A stretch of DNA of 64,000 nucleotides from Combretum micranthum (lineage: Eukaryota; Streptophyta; Magnoliopsida; Myrtales; Combretaceae): the NCBI GenBank assembly GCA_024138025.1, contig JAMXBD010000710.1, positions 310,001-374,000 on the forward strand, written 5' to 3'. Numbering within the stretch: the stretch's first letter is position 1; the number at the start of each line of letters is the position of its first letter. Below are positions 50,566 through 61,186 of the stretch, in pieces. A program made the position numbers and the translations under genes. The notes beneath the pieces are model-generated. The model made no database searches. It was not told the DNA's origin and was given only the letters and a program-made list of their open reading frames with translations.

Positions 50566-52087
50566 ATTATTAGTACACCTAGAAAGTAAAATCCAAATTT
50601 TATCAATCATAAAAAAAACCCCAAGAAAAATCTAGAAGAAAAATTCAAAAAAATAAGAACCGACTAGTAAGTAGCACAAGGTAAAGAAAAATCCAAACTT
50701 TTTCTCTTCATAGACACCATTTCATACAAAATTCTCACAAGGTACCATTTTTATTCAAATATACAAATATTAGTATAACAAAAAAAAAAAAAAAAAATTC
50801 ATGGAGCAATTATCAACATATCCAGAAAGAAAAATCCAAATTTTATTAATTGATAGATCATATTATATACTGAACATTGCAACTACCCTTCTTTTGACAA
50901 ATGACAATAAGCTGAGCATTCTATAAAAAAAATAATAAAAGAAAAGAAAGAATCTTTAGAAAATATGAAGTATACCCCAAAAAAAAAAAAAATCAATGAT
51001 GAAGTAGATTAATAATCAAACCAAACATTGATTTCATTAATTCAACCAGAAAATTGAAAATTACATGAAATAGTTAACAAATTCACGAAAATCCCTTACC
51101 TTTTAATTTTTTAACATAAAACGCTAAATCCAAACATTAAAAGAAATAAAAAAGAAAAACATCATCTTCTTAACCCCAAAAACCATAAAGAGTTCTTTCT
51201 TCCTTGTCTCTTGAGCGCATACATAACATCTGTAGCAGTCACAATGTGTCTCCTAGCATGCTCAGTTTATGTTACAGCTTCACTAATAACATTCTCAAAG
51301 GAAATCTTGAGACGCTTTTAGTTTCCTCAAACTCCCACGTGAAAACTTCAATTCCGATGACCCTAACAAAAAATTAAAAAAATAAAAAACATTGACTCAA
51401 GATACAAGAGATATGGAGCATGGGTCATCGATTGTGTAATGGCTCCAGAGTTCGTGCTAACTGTGACTCATGGCTATGGACTTTGCATGTGTGTCGATGG
51501 TGGAGGTGGGTCATGGGTTGACTTATGTCTAAGCTTCGACAATGAAGCACAGGCGATATGATGGTGATCGCTAGTTGTGTTCAGACTTGGTTTTCAATTG
51601 TGGCTTTAAAGTGGTGTTTGGTTGTATTTGTAGTGTTTTTGGGTCGGCGGGTTCGATTGGTGATGTGTAGCTGGTTATGCTGGATTCGACCAAAGGAGTG
51701 GTCGGGGTTGGATTTAGGTTGGGTTTATGGGAAAAAAAATTAATGGTGGCGGAGGTTGTGTTGTGTAAGTTTTGATAGTGAAGGTTTTGTGTTTTGAAAG
51801 AAGAAGAAGTAGCAAGAGAGAGAGGGAATAGAGAGAAATCAATAAAAAAAGAGACAAAACCAAAAAAAAAAAAAAGAAAAATAATGCCAACTAAAAACAT
51901 AAAATAATTTTTTAATATAAATCATCTGCCACGTTAACATATTGCCGGATTTTTGATCGAAAATTCGGCCAAAAGTACGCAAGATTTAAAAAGTTTAGGT
52001 ATTTTTATGAGTCAAAATTTTTTTAGATATAAAACTATTATATGAAAAAAGCTCAAGTACCGCCAGTAAAATTAATCCTAAAATATG

Positions 52088-52952
52088 TTAATCAAAATAA
52101 TTATTGAAATTTATTGTACAAATAGTTCAATACATACTTAATATAAGAAAATAATATAAGTAATGTAACCAAGCTTAAAAGTTTTATTTAATACCAAGAT
52201 CAATAATATGAGGGAAAAATAAGTGTTTAGTCATGACCGATTTATTGTTTTTTTATTCAAGTCTTAAACTTATTTTTTTTTTATTCAAGTCCTTAACCTT
52301 TCCAAAAATATGCCAACAAGGACTTTTTTAATTGCATTAGTTTTTAAAAAATTGGTTTCTCTCTCTTAGCCTTGCTTTTCTTTATAAAGAATTTTGATAG
52401 ATTAGCCTTTCATGCTGTAATATGTTTTTATGCTTTCTCTTTATAACCTTAATAGATATAAGGAGGACCAAATTTTATATCTACTATTTTAATTTAGTAT
52501 GTTCATAAAATACCAATTTTAACGATTAAAATTTATTTTTGCTATTAAATACGCAACTTAACTAATTAGGACCGAATTAGACCCTTAACTAATTAGGACC
52601 AAATTGGTGAAATTCCTCACCAATTTTGCTACTACAATTGTTTATCTACCAGTGTGTGCAAACATACATGCTTCCTCATTTATGTGACGTTTGCCATTCA
52701 TGTATATGTGCATATGGGGTTTATGCTAGCATTTCCAATCTGATGGTTGAGTATATTATTTCCGTAAATACAAATAAGGATTTCACGAGTCGATCCACTG
52801 GACTACTGTTTTCGATTTTCAATTTGATTTCTTTTAACCCTATTTATACTAAACTCTAACCATAAATTCTCAACTAGAAATTAAAAGAATATTAACTTTT
52901 TGAACAATTTTCGAAGTCATCATTGTCAGATATTAGCTAGGCCAAAACCTTT
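52088..52952. other. Intergenic DNA between the MULE and an unknown ORF
   Basis: No gene. Two short direct repeats are seen: TTTTTATTCAAGTC... at about 52250 and 52280, and CTTAACTAATTAGGACC at about 52556 and 52583. The look is that of small TIR-element ends, but no full element can be drawn. Confidence 0.35.
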
Positions 52953-53411
52953 ATGTTTATTAGCAAGCGAGGTAAATACAAAATACTCAAGAACGTCGTC
53001 ATCATAGCGTTTGATTATAACCACGTCGTTCTTCATTTCTCCGAGAAGAAGGTAGTAATCGTGGCAAGAACTTTTGCGGCAATAACTAGAACTTGGAGCG
53101 GAGGGAAGGTATGCTTTCTCTCCTGTCGATTCGTCTTATGTGCACATGAAAGAAGAGGAGTAAAAGGAGGAGGTCTCTCGTACTTGTTAGTGTTCGCGTC
53201 ACAAAGATTGAAAACGATGATATTAACTTATTACTCAACGTCCTCCCCTCTGACCAAAATTAAGAAAAATCTCGACGTCGTTGCTTACACAATTGATGAG
53301 ATCATGTCCCCGTCTTATTGCATTTCGGCCAATGTCATTTTCACGGTGTCCTTGTTCTATCCTAAAAGGAAAAACGGCGCCTTATCCACCCAATCGCGAG
53401 AAAATAACTAA
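52953..53411 (+). CDS. Unknown ORF, 152 codons
   Basis: The frame begins MFISKRGKYKILKNVVI and ends YPKRKNGALSTQSRENN. It is among the longest open frames outside transposons in the right half. Its DNA is clearly richer in GC and CpG than its neighbours, which is unusual for chance frames here. I see no known domain, no signal peptide and no clear membrane segment. It ends about 100 bp before the candidate Helitron. It may be a fragment of a captured or decayed gene, or a chance ORF. It has no visible promoter context. Confidence 0.25.
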   Translation: MFISKRGKYKILKNVVIIAFDYNHVVLHFSEKKVVIVARTFAAITRTWSGGKVCFLSCRFVLCAHERRGVKGGGLSYLLVFASQRLKTMILTYYSTSSPLTKIKKNLDVVAYTIDEIMSPSYCISANVIFTVSLFYPKRKNGALSTQSRENN

Positions 53412-53507
53412 CTGGTATGTATATTAAGGAAGGTCGCACATGACAGCATTTAAACAATCGATGAAAACATTGAAAAGCAAAATAGAAATTTATCATTGGG
53501 TTAATAA

Positions 53508-54545
53508 TCTATATAATTTAAGTTAGAATTCTTTTATTTGTCGCATATTTTTATTATATAATTTTATTTAATAATTTATCAATCTTTCTAATATTATTAT
53601 TTGATCATTTTATTTAAAAATATTGATAAAAAAGAAGAATTATCATTGCTATTTAATCTATATAATTTAAGCTAGAACTCTTTTATTCGTCGCATATTTT
53701 ATCATATAGCTTTATATGATAATTTGTTAATCTCTCTAATATTATTATTTGATCGTTTTATTCAAGAAAATAAACTTATCGGTGCATTTAATAATATTGA
53801 CTAAAGAAAATAATCATCATCGTTATTTACATCTATTAGTTAGAACTCTTTCATTCGTCACATATTTTTATAATATAGTTTTATTTGATAATTTATCAAT
53901 CTCTCTAATATTATTATTTGATTATTTTATTTAATGAAATAAATTTGTCATTGCATTTAAGAATATTGACTAAAGACAAGAATCGTTATTGCTATTTAAT
54001 CTATCTATATAGTTTAAACCAAAACCCTTTCATTTGTCATACATTTTTATCATATAATTTTATATGGTAATTTATCAATCTCTCTAATATTATTATTTGA
54101 TCACTTTATTTAAGGAAATAAACTTATCATTGCATTTAAAAATATTGACTAAAGAAAAGAATCATCATTATTATTTAAATCTATAATTTAAGTAAGAACC
54201 ATTTCATTTGTTGCACATTTTATATCATATAGTTTCATATGGTAATTTATCAATCTCTCTAATATTATTATTTGAACATTTTACTTAAGGAAATAAACTT
54301 ATCATTATATTTAAGAATATTGACTAAAGAAAAGAATCATCATCTATTATATTTAATCTAGAAAAAATTCATTCATTGCACACTTTTGTACTATATAGTT
54401 TTATATCTATTATATTTAAGCTAGAAACAGTTCATTCATTGCATACTTTTATACTATGTAGTTGTATATGCTAACTTTATCAATTCCCGTTTTACTTAAA
54501 GAAACTAATTTATTACAACATTCATGACTATTGACTAAGCAATGG
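53508..54545. repeat. Tandem repeats of about 150-180 bp
   Basis: Units start with TCTATATAATTTAAG-like words at 53508, 53657, 53832, 54000, 54180, 54357 and 54406 (the last partial). The spacings are 149, 175, 168, 180, 177 and 49 bp. Each full unit carries TTTATCAATCTCTCTAATA, ATTATTATTTGATCA and a variant of AATATTGACTAAAGAAAAG. The copies are diverged by substitutions and small indels, so the array is not recent. Confidence 0.85.
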
Positions 54546-54952
54546 AATAAATATTGATTTTAAACACTTTTTTCTTTTCTTTTTTTTTTCCCTTCTAACT
54601 GTCATTGTAATTATTATGGATACATAGAATTATAATTTGATTAAATAAATTCACTTTCTAATGTCTCATTTATTTTGTACGTATATAGCTGCCTCTTTGA
54701 TGAAGCAAAATAATTGCGATTAGGATTAATGTGTTATAAACTTTGTTATAAATATTTACAATGTATTAGAGTGTTATTTTATTAATGTTATGATTTTTTT
54801 CATGTATTTTTTATATAATTTATGTAATGTTTTTAGTTTCTTCATTCATCTATTGATCTTGCGTGTAATTAACTTTAACTATGTTATTTATTATAAAAGT
54901 TCATTTTCTTATTTAATTTTTATACTTGCAATACGGGTATGTCATCTGCTAG
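53508..54952 (+). mobile_element. Candidate non-autonomous Helitron built on tandem 5' units
   Basis: The 5' end is A^TCTATATAATTTAAG at 53508. The 3' end is CTAG^T at 54952. About 12 nt before the 3' end is a hairpin, ATACTT-GCAATAC-GGGTAT (54922-54940, two G-T pairs), as Helitrons have. The host A/T dinucleotide at the joint fits Helitron insertion. There are no inverted repeats and no target duplication. No Rep/helicase is seen. The interior is mostly a tandem array of units that each begin with the 5'-end word. The hairpin and CTAG are short signals, so this stays a candidate. Confidence 0.55.
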
Positions 54953-55934
54953 TATATATGTATGGGAAAATACATTACTATAATTGCACAACCTTAGTGT
55001 AACCTTAGTATGTATGGATGGATTTTGTTTGATTTTTATCAATAACCAAATTAAGCTATTAAAAAACGATTTAGTTTGTATTAGAAATCTTTAAGATCAT
55101 TAAATAATAGTATGGTTTGGTTCAGATCACTATTTAAATCGAGATTTCTATTGAATGTTTTTTATTCTAATCCTTTATATTTGTGTGGATATTTAAAATA
55201 CACTATAAAGTTCAAATTGTAGATGAACTATTGTTCATTCAAATGAACCTTAAAAGAACTATATGACTTAGAGATATATTGTTCATTTAAATGAACTATT
55301 GTATATCTTGAATCTAATTATGGTGTTTTAAATGTTGTCAAGTCTATATTTATGTGCATAAAGATTTATAGTTTGATTTCATTCATATAGATCAAGAGAT
55401 CATGTGTTTGAGTAAATCTTTATAATTAGATGAAGTTGTTTATTATCCTAGAGATAAGACATATAAATTTGTTAGATTAAGATCAAACCTAATAGTGGAA
55501 TGGAGCAAAGATATGTTAAAGTAATGTGATATAAGAGGTTTTAATAAGAAAAGATTTCTATTAACCAACCCAAGGTCAAGGACTTTTGATTTTGCGAGAG
55601 AAACTAATCTAACTTGGGAATTCTTTCTTTTCGTGAAATTAATAAATAAATTGAATCTTATTGCTTAACTCGCATAGCTAGCTCTAATGGAGATTTACGA
55701 GTCTAGATATTGCTTTCTAAGTTCTGACAACAAATCTAAATTGCTTATTTGCTATTTTATTTTGATTAAGCATTACATGATAAATTTTATAGTAGATAAT
55801 AAGAAAGAGGAGAATCATCGGTAATCTAGTACTTTCTTTTTTATGAGATCAACGCTTGATTAGGTGTTATACTATTGTATACGATAGGTACACTTATCTA
55901 GCAATCACAGTTCAGTCATGAAGGTGAAAAAATA
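54953..55934. other. Intergenic region, no recognised gene
   Basis: AT-rich, with no ORF or repeat that I can assign. Confidence 0.35.
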
Positions 55935-56295
55935 TTGGAAATGTCAAATTTGGTACTTAAACTTTTTATGAAAATTTAATTTGGACTTAAACATTGAAGT
56001 GGTCAATTCATTACTCAACAAACTTTTTCTTAATTATTTTTACTACCTTCCTAAACCATTGGTTCTATTTATTGACGTGGAATAGATAATCTATCAATAC
56101 TAGACAACATTAGGGGAGGTTATAAAAATTCAATGATAAGCTATCTCTTTTGCATCAACAAATAGAACAAATAGTATTAAGAAGTAGTATATACAGTTAT
56201 AAAATGCTTGATGAGTATTATATTGAATATTTCAAAATTTAGATATTTAATTTAATTTTCACGCAAAATTCAAATACAAAATTTGACATTCCCTC
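55935..56295. mobile_element. MITE with ~80-100 bp terminal inverted repeats
   Basis: The left end reads GGAAATGTCAAATTTGGTAC and the right end, in reverse complement, GGGAATGTCAAATTTTGTAT. The likeness continues for about 80-100 bp, which covers much of the 360-bp element. The flanks are AAAAAATA and AAAAATAA, a fuzzy A-rich duplication of about 8-9 bp, so a Mutator-type MITE is likely. A further left-end copy is at 57407. Confidence 0.6.
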
Positions 56296-57406
56296 AAAAA
56301 TAATTGTTAACTTCTTTCCTCATAAGAAAATAATCGTTGTTGTCAAGGAACTTGTTATTTGTTTTCATTTAGTTTTTAAGCTGAGTGGAAAAGTAATAAG
56401 TAACAGACCTGTTTGTTTTCATACTTTTTTTCTTTGATACCTCTAATATTTTTTGTATTCTATTAAATTAGTTATTTAATTATATACATTTTATATTAAT
56501 TAATATAAACCAATTTGACACATATTCCTTAACAAGTATTGACAAAAAATTTTATAAAACTTAGGCTATTCATTTGTCAAAAGATATATTAGATATAAAT
56601 CATGAGTTTGCGGGATCACCAAAGCTCAAAGAAATTGAAATTTGTGTTTTGAAGATTTTGCAATTTCTCAAGTAGGTTTTCTAATGTGTTTTTTTTTTTT
56701 TTCCTATCATATTGTCACCACTTACCGGGGGTAGGAATTTAAGGAAACGGTACCGCTCCTTCGTTTTACAAGGTATCATGCCTAGGATCCATTGAGCAGC
56801 TGAAGGAGCTTTGGTCTTATCCGTTCTGAAATTATTTGTCATGAAATTGAATTTTGAACACGTGCAAGCAAGTAAATTGGAATTTTCATGTATGATATTG
56901 AAATTTCTGGTTTTTTGGGATGTAAATATACAATCCACGAGCATAAACACGTATGCTAGCAAGTATTTAAGTTATCTAGTTTAAATTTTATGAGCTAAAT
57001 CATAGGATTTACTGAAAATAGAACTAATCGATAAATCATATAGTAAAAGTACGTATAAAACCTATTTTGGTATGTTTTTAGCTTAATGTACGATATGGTG
57101 TTTGTTTCATTTTTGAGGATATTAATATTGTAGAAAAAGAGATAATGTTATTTGGACCTTAGATGAAATTCTAATCAATCTAATACGCATTATGCATGAA
57201 ATTGCATAAGAACAGTAAATTGGGTAACTTGGCCAAATGGTAGAGCCAGTGCTTAGATATGATACGTTCAAAAAAAAAAAAAATAATGAAAATGTGCGAA
57301 ATCTGGGGAATGGAGGAATTGTATGTAAAAGGATTAAATAAAAATGGAATTGTACATGGAACAACGATTGTGGAAATATAAAGAAACATTGGCATTAAAT
57401 GGAAAA
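56296..57406. other. Intergenic region, no recognised gene
   Basis: AT-rich. It includes a short tRNA-like A-box word (TTGGCCAAATGGTAGAGC, about 57229-57246) followed by a poly-A run at 57269, considered and left unassigned. Confidence 0.35.
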
Positions 57407-57590
57407 GGGAAAATTGTTAGAATCTATTACTTGAACTTTGTATGAGAATTCAATTTAATAGCTTAAAATGGTCAATTCAATCTCCAATCAAATTTTATTT
57501 GACTATATTTTACTATCTAGCTAAACTTTGTTTGTTAAAGTGAGTAAATAGTCTACTAGTGTTTAACACATGTTAAAAAAATAAAACAAA
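57407..57590. repeat. TIR fragment of the 55935-56295 MITE/MULE family
   Basis: The sequence GGGAAAATTG, then CTTGAACTTTGTATGAGAATT and TGGTCAATTCAATCTCC, parallels the left end of the MITE at 55935 (GGAAATGTCAAATTTGGTAC, then CTTTTTATGAAAATT, then TGGTCAATTCATTACTC). A matching right end was not found. It is followed by GA- and GGA-rich DNA (57600-57650), as in the MULE at 48.6-52 kb. Confidence 0.45.
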
Positions 57591-58596
57591 AGTCTAACTG
57601 AGAGAGAGAGAGATTTACTAGAAAGGGGAGGAGGAGGAAGGAAGGAAGAAAAAGAGAAGTTGTGTGGCAATAGATGGCTGTACAAGTTTAGGTGGTGATG
57701 TGGGGTTTGTTGGGTGTGGCGCTTGGGTTATAGGGTTAGTTTAAGGGTTTGCTTTTCTCCTCTCTCTCTCTCTCTCTCGCTTAACACACACACACACTCT
57801 CTCAAAAGGTTAGATTAGTTCAAGCCAAATTGAAACACACCCAAATCCTAACACTAAATGTCATCACCATTGCAACTAGGTACAAGCATTAGTTATGATT
57901 ATGGGTATGTTAAAGGAGGGGGTTGATGTTAACATTGTCAAGAAAGAAAGATGATGTCAAAAGTTACTTGTAGTTACGAGTTTGAATTGTTGCTATGGGT
58001 TGATAGTGTTTGTTTGTAGGTTTAGTCACTAGAGCAAGTCAATAGTATTTGTGCTTGAGGTGGTGTTCACGGTGCACATGTGATGTTCTTTGTGCTTGAG
58101 ATGGTGTTCATGGTGGACATGTGATGGTTCTTAGGGTCTAGGATTTATTAACAGTATTTGGGGTTGTACAGTTGATTGGTGGCTGAAAGGTAATAATTTT
58201 AGGGTGTTGTGGATGATAAGGATGCTTTTGGTGGTTTGATAGTGGGTATCAAAGATAGGCTATGTACGATATTTGCAAAGTGTAAAATGCAAGTTTTATG
58301 TAGAAATGAAGGCTTGGGTAATAGGTATAATGAAGACTCAATTTAGACAAGGATAAATTGATTTCCTTAAAGAAATAACTCCAAAACAAATGAGATGGTC
58401 TAAGTTAGGAAACTAGTTTTCTTGAAAGTGTATAGTCATGGAGTTACATAAATAAGAAGTTTCTTAATTTTCCTTTTGGTAAATAATGTCAAAAGCATGC
58501 ATGCATCAAGTTCATATCGTATCATTCATTATAGGAAATCATCGATATTGCATGTGTAGTTGAACTATATGCTAGAAACATCACAAACATCCACAA
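57591..58596. other. Intergenic DNA with GA/CT microsatellites and a 41-bp tandem duplication
   Basis: It has GA/GGA/GGAA-rich tracts at 57600-57655, CT and CA tracts at 57758-57800, and two tandem copies of a 41/42-bp unit at 58048-58088 and 58089-58130 (TTTGTGCTTGAGRTGGTG...). No gene is recognised. Confidence 0.4.
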
Positions 58597-60055
58597 AACT
58601 ATTTTTCGGAATTGAAGTTTTCGAGCGACCAGAACTGATCCCTCTGCTTTGTGACCTAAATATTTTCGAAACTTGAAAATAATATTAGGAATAGATAGAT
58701 ATTTCGAAGTAGATAGAAATCGATATATTATATGCTCAATTTCGAGTTAAAATGAGTTAGATATGGTCATTTAAAGTTAGGACTTTATCTTATGCGGAAA
58801 TTGACGAACTTAGTAGTTAGAATTGTTAAGTTATTAGAACCTTATAAGAAATATTCATTTCGGGTATTCCTTGTACTTAGGTGAATTGGAGGATGGATTT
58901 CCACTCCCTGAGAACTATTACGACTAGTGGATTTCTCTCAGTGGCCGAGTGAGTTCATTTCTTAAATAGTCATGCTCATGTATGTGCTTGTAATTGTAGT
59001 GGCATTAGAATTAGGAAAAGATAAAATCATGATGATTTGTGACCTAACCTTGGTTGAATGAATGATAAGTATATCGAGACGAGACTTGTTGATAATTATT
59101 GTATGTTCTAGTACAAACTTGGATTGTCTGAAATTCTCTATGATCGCAATTAATCTGCTTAAATTAACATGCCACGATAACGATAAATAAACTGTACATG
59201 CATATCAGGTAGTGAGTCACATTGCATGAGTTATTAAACCTTTGTGGGAAGAAGGCATAATAATTCGGGCAACGAGGGGCCTGTAAACTCGGTTGTTGGC
59301 GTATGAGCCGGAATTGAAATGTACGTGGGTGGGCACCTGTATAAACCACAGTAAAAATTTAAACGTGGTTGATGGGCACCTGTATCAACCATAATAAGAA
59401 GTGAGAAGTAATTGAATGATGGTCGTATGGGCCTGAAACACCTAACCCCGAATGGAGGGTGTAAATCCATTCAACATAAGATTTCCGGATAGTCTTATGT
59501 ATTGTAAGCTCTTATGTTTGTGCATTCATATGGTTGCTAATAACTTGTCTATTATATACTATTTTTGAGTATTAAATATTTGGAATTGAATCTCACTAAG
59601 CCTGTAGCTTACACCTCGATAGTTTGTTGTGGTGTTCTTATTTTTGGTTGTTCCGAGAGAACACATTCCACAGGGTTATCTTTCGGATGAAGGAGCTTTT
59701 GAAGAAGTTGGGACCTAACTAGAGGCGTAGACTTCTAGAAAAAATCTCGTTAGCATAAACCCTAATGATTGTAATATGGTTTTAAACCGGATGGACTTCC
59801 ATTGTTATTTTTGGTGGGGGTATGCCCCCTTGACTTTTGTAAAGACTTAACTTATTTATCTCGTTGTGATTTCTATTCTTAATGCTAATGTATGCCTTCT
59901 TTAGACTATTCGATTCAAAGTGTGATCCTAAAAGTTGTGCAAGTACACCTTACACCTGATATGTAAACTTATGGAATGACTAAGGTTGTTATACTTAAGT
60001 TCAAATATCGAGTGTGGTGGACTGTCGCGTTTTGGGTACCCTTTGAGGCGTGACA
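58597..60055 (+). repeat. Gypsy LTR remnant 1 (left boundary approximate)
   Basis: It ends GGGTACCCTTTGAGGCGTGACA at 60055, very like the ends of the 3.5-kb LTRs at 27958 and 32442. It has the same internal order, including a TACGACTAGTGGATT-type block near 58918 (compare CCAGTGGATTACTACGATTG in the long LTRs). No primer site follows the end, so it looks like a solo or truncated LTR. The start is not certain. Confidence 0.6.
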
Positions 60056-60189
60056 ACTAAGACCTTCTCTTTCTCGAGAATTACTTTGATTGATAGCAAT
60101 CGCCAATGCCAAGTGAGTTTTCTTTTGCATTTTATATATTCGTGCATGTGCTTGTAAAGTAGAGCAGTAGATTTTAAGCAAAAATAAAA

Positions 60190-61186
60190 TTGGTATGCTT
60201 GTAGGTTATCATAGGAATTATGTATGTGATTCGTTATGTGTGATTTATGAACAATAATAATATCAGAACTTGATTAGGTGATTAATATACATTGTCTCTA
60301 TGTATGATGCTATGTGATTCGTTATTTGTTAAAGTCACATTCGCATTTTTCTATTACTCCTCTGCGAAAGACCGAAGAGGTAAGCTACCTAGCTACATCT
60401 TAAGGGATTAAGATGTTCGGGGAATACAACTTCGTAGTGTAGTTGAGTCGGATTGATCACTTTAGGTAAGGAAAACTCGAGGATTAGTAGTACGGTTGGT
60501 TGGAAGCCTAAGACACATGCGCAAATTTCAGGATTCATTGGACCCCTTCAAAGCTTTCCCTAACTCTTGATATGGAGGGCGTCAATCCATTCTACATACG
60601 TTTTCAGATAGTCGTATGTATTTGTTTGATCATACGGATGTTGCATCTCATATGCTTGCTAATGAACTTGTTTGATTGTTTTGTTATAGGTATGTTTGCG
60701 TAAGAAATTATCTCACCAAGCTAGTTGTGCTTACCCTATAATAGATTTCTAATATCACAGGTTCACCCGCTTTTGTACTCGAGGTCACCTTCCGCTCGGG
60801 TAGGACATATGACTTTTGAAAAGTTTTGGGAGAATACTATTCACAAACTTCATACTAGATTTCCTTTAAAATCTTTCAATTATTATTATCTATTTTACGT
60901 AAGACTATGGTAAGATTATATTTATATTTAGAGTTTTCTCAAGGGAATGCCCCTATGAAATTTTAAGACTATTGACCTTTAAGTTATGAATATGAATGTT
61001 TAGTATTTTCTTGATTGCCATATTTTTACTATCTTAAACAACATATCCCACCGGTATTGCCTATTGTTGTGAAAGCATGCGTTGCATATGGTATCGAAGC
61101 TTTTGTATGACCAAGAGAATCATTCTTAAGCTTTAATATTGTATGCGGCGGACCGTCATGTTTAGGGTACTCCTTGGGGCATGACA
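60190..61186 (+). repeat. Gypsy LTR remnant 2 (left boundary approximate)
   Basis: It ends GGGTACTCCTTGGGGCATGACA at 61186. Inside, TCTCACCAAGCTAGTTGTGC parallels TCTCACTAAGCCTGTAGC in remnant 1, and a phrase GTATGCGGCGGACCGTCATG parallels GTGTGGTGGACTGTCGCG just before the end of remnant 1. No primer site follows. The two remnants are therefore related LTRs lying in the same direction about 1.1 kb apart, end to end. Confidence 0.55.

Larger units (their letters stand above)
48612..52078. mobile_element. Non-autonomous Mutator-like element (MULE) with a nested hAT-like insertion
   Basis: It is flanked by an exact 9-bp duplication, TAAAATATG (48603-48611 and 52079-52087), the hallmark length of Mutator. 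The ends are long terminal inverted repeats of about 165 bp: left GGATTAATTTCACTGATGG, right (reverse complement) GGATTAATTTTACTGGCGG, with further matches such as GGTACATGAAC/GGTACTTGAGC. The interior has CT/CTC-rich DNA near the left end and GA-rich DNA near the right end. It also has a tandemly duplicated segment of about 250 bp and no transposase. Total length is 3467 bp, of which about 1.5 kb is the nested element. Confidence 0.85.

Noticed and set aside
51571..51900. 109-codon minus-strand frame at the right end of the MULE
   Set aside because: It is a translation of the GA/CT-rich subterminal tract, with no domain.
57211..57285. A-box-like TTGGCCAAATGGTAGAGC followed by a poly-A run, as in a SINE
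   Set aside because: The body is too short, no B box is clear, and no flanking direct repeats were found.
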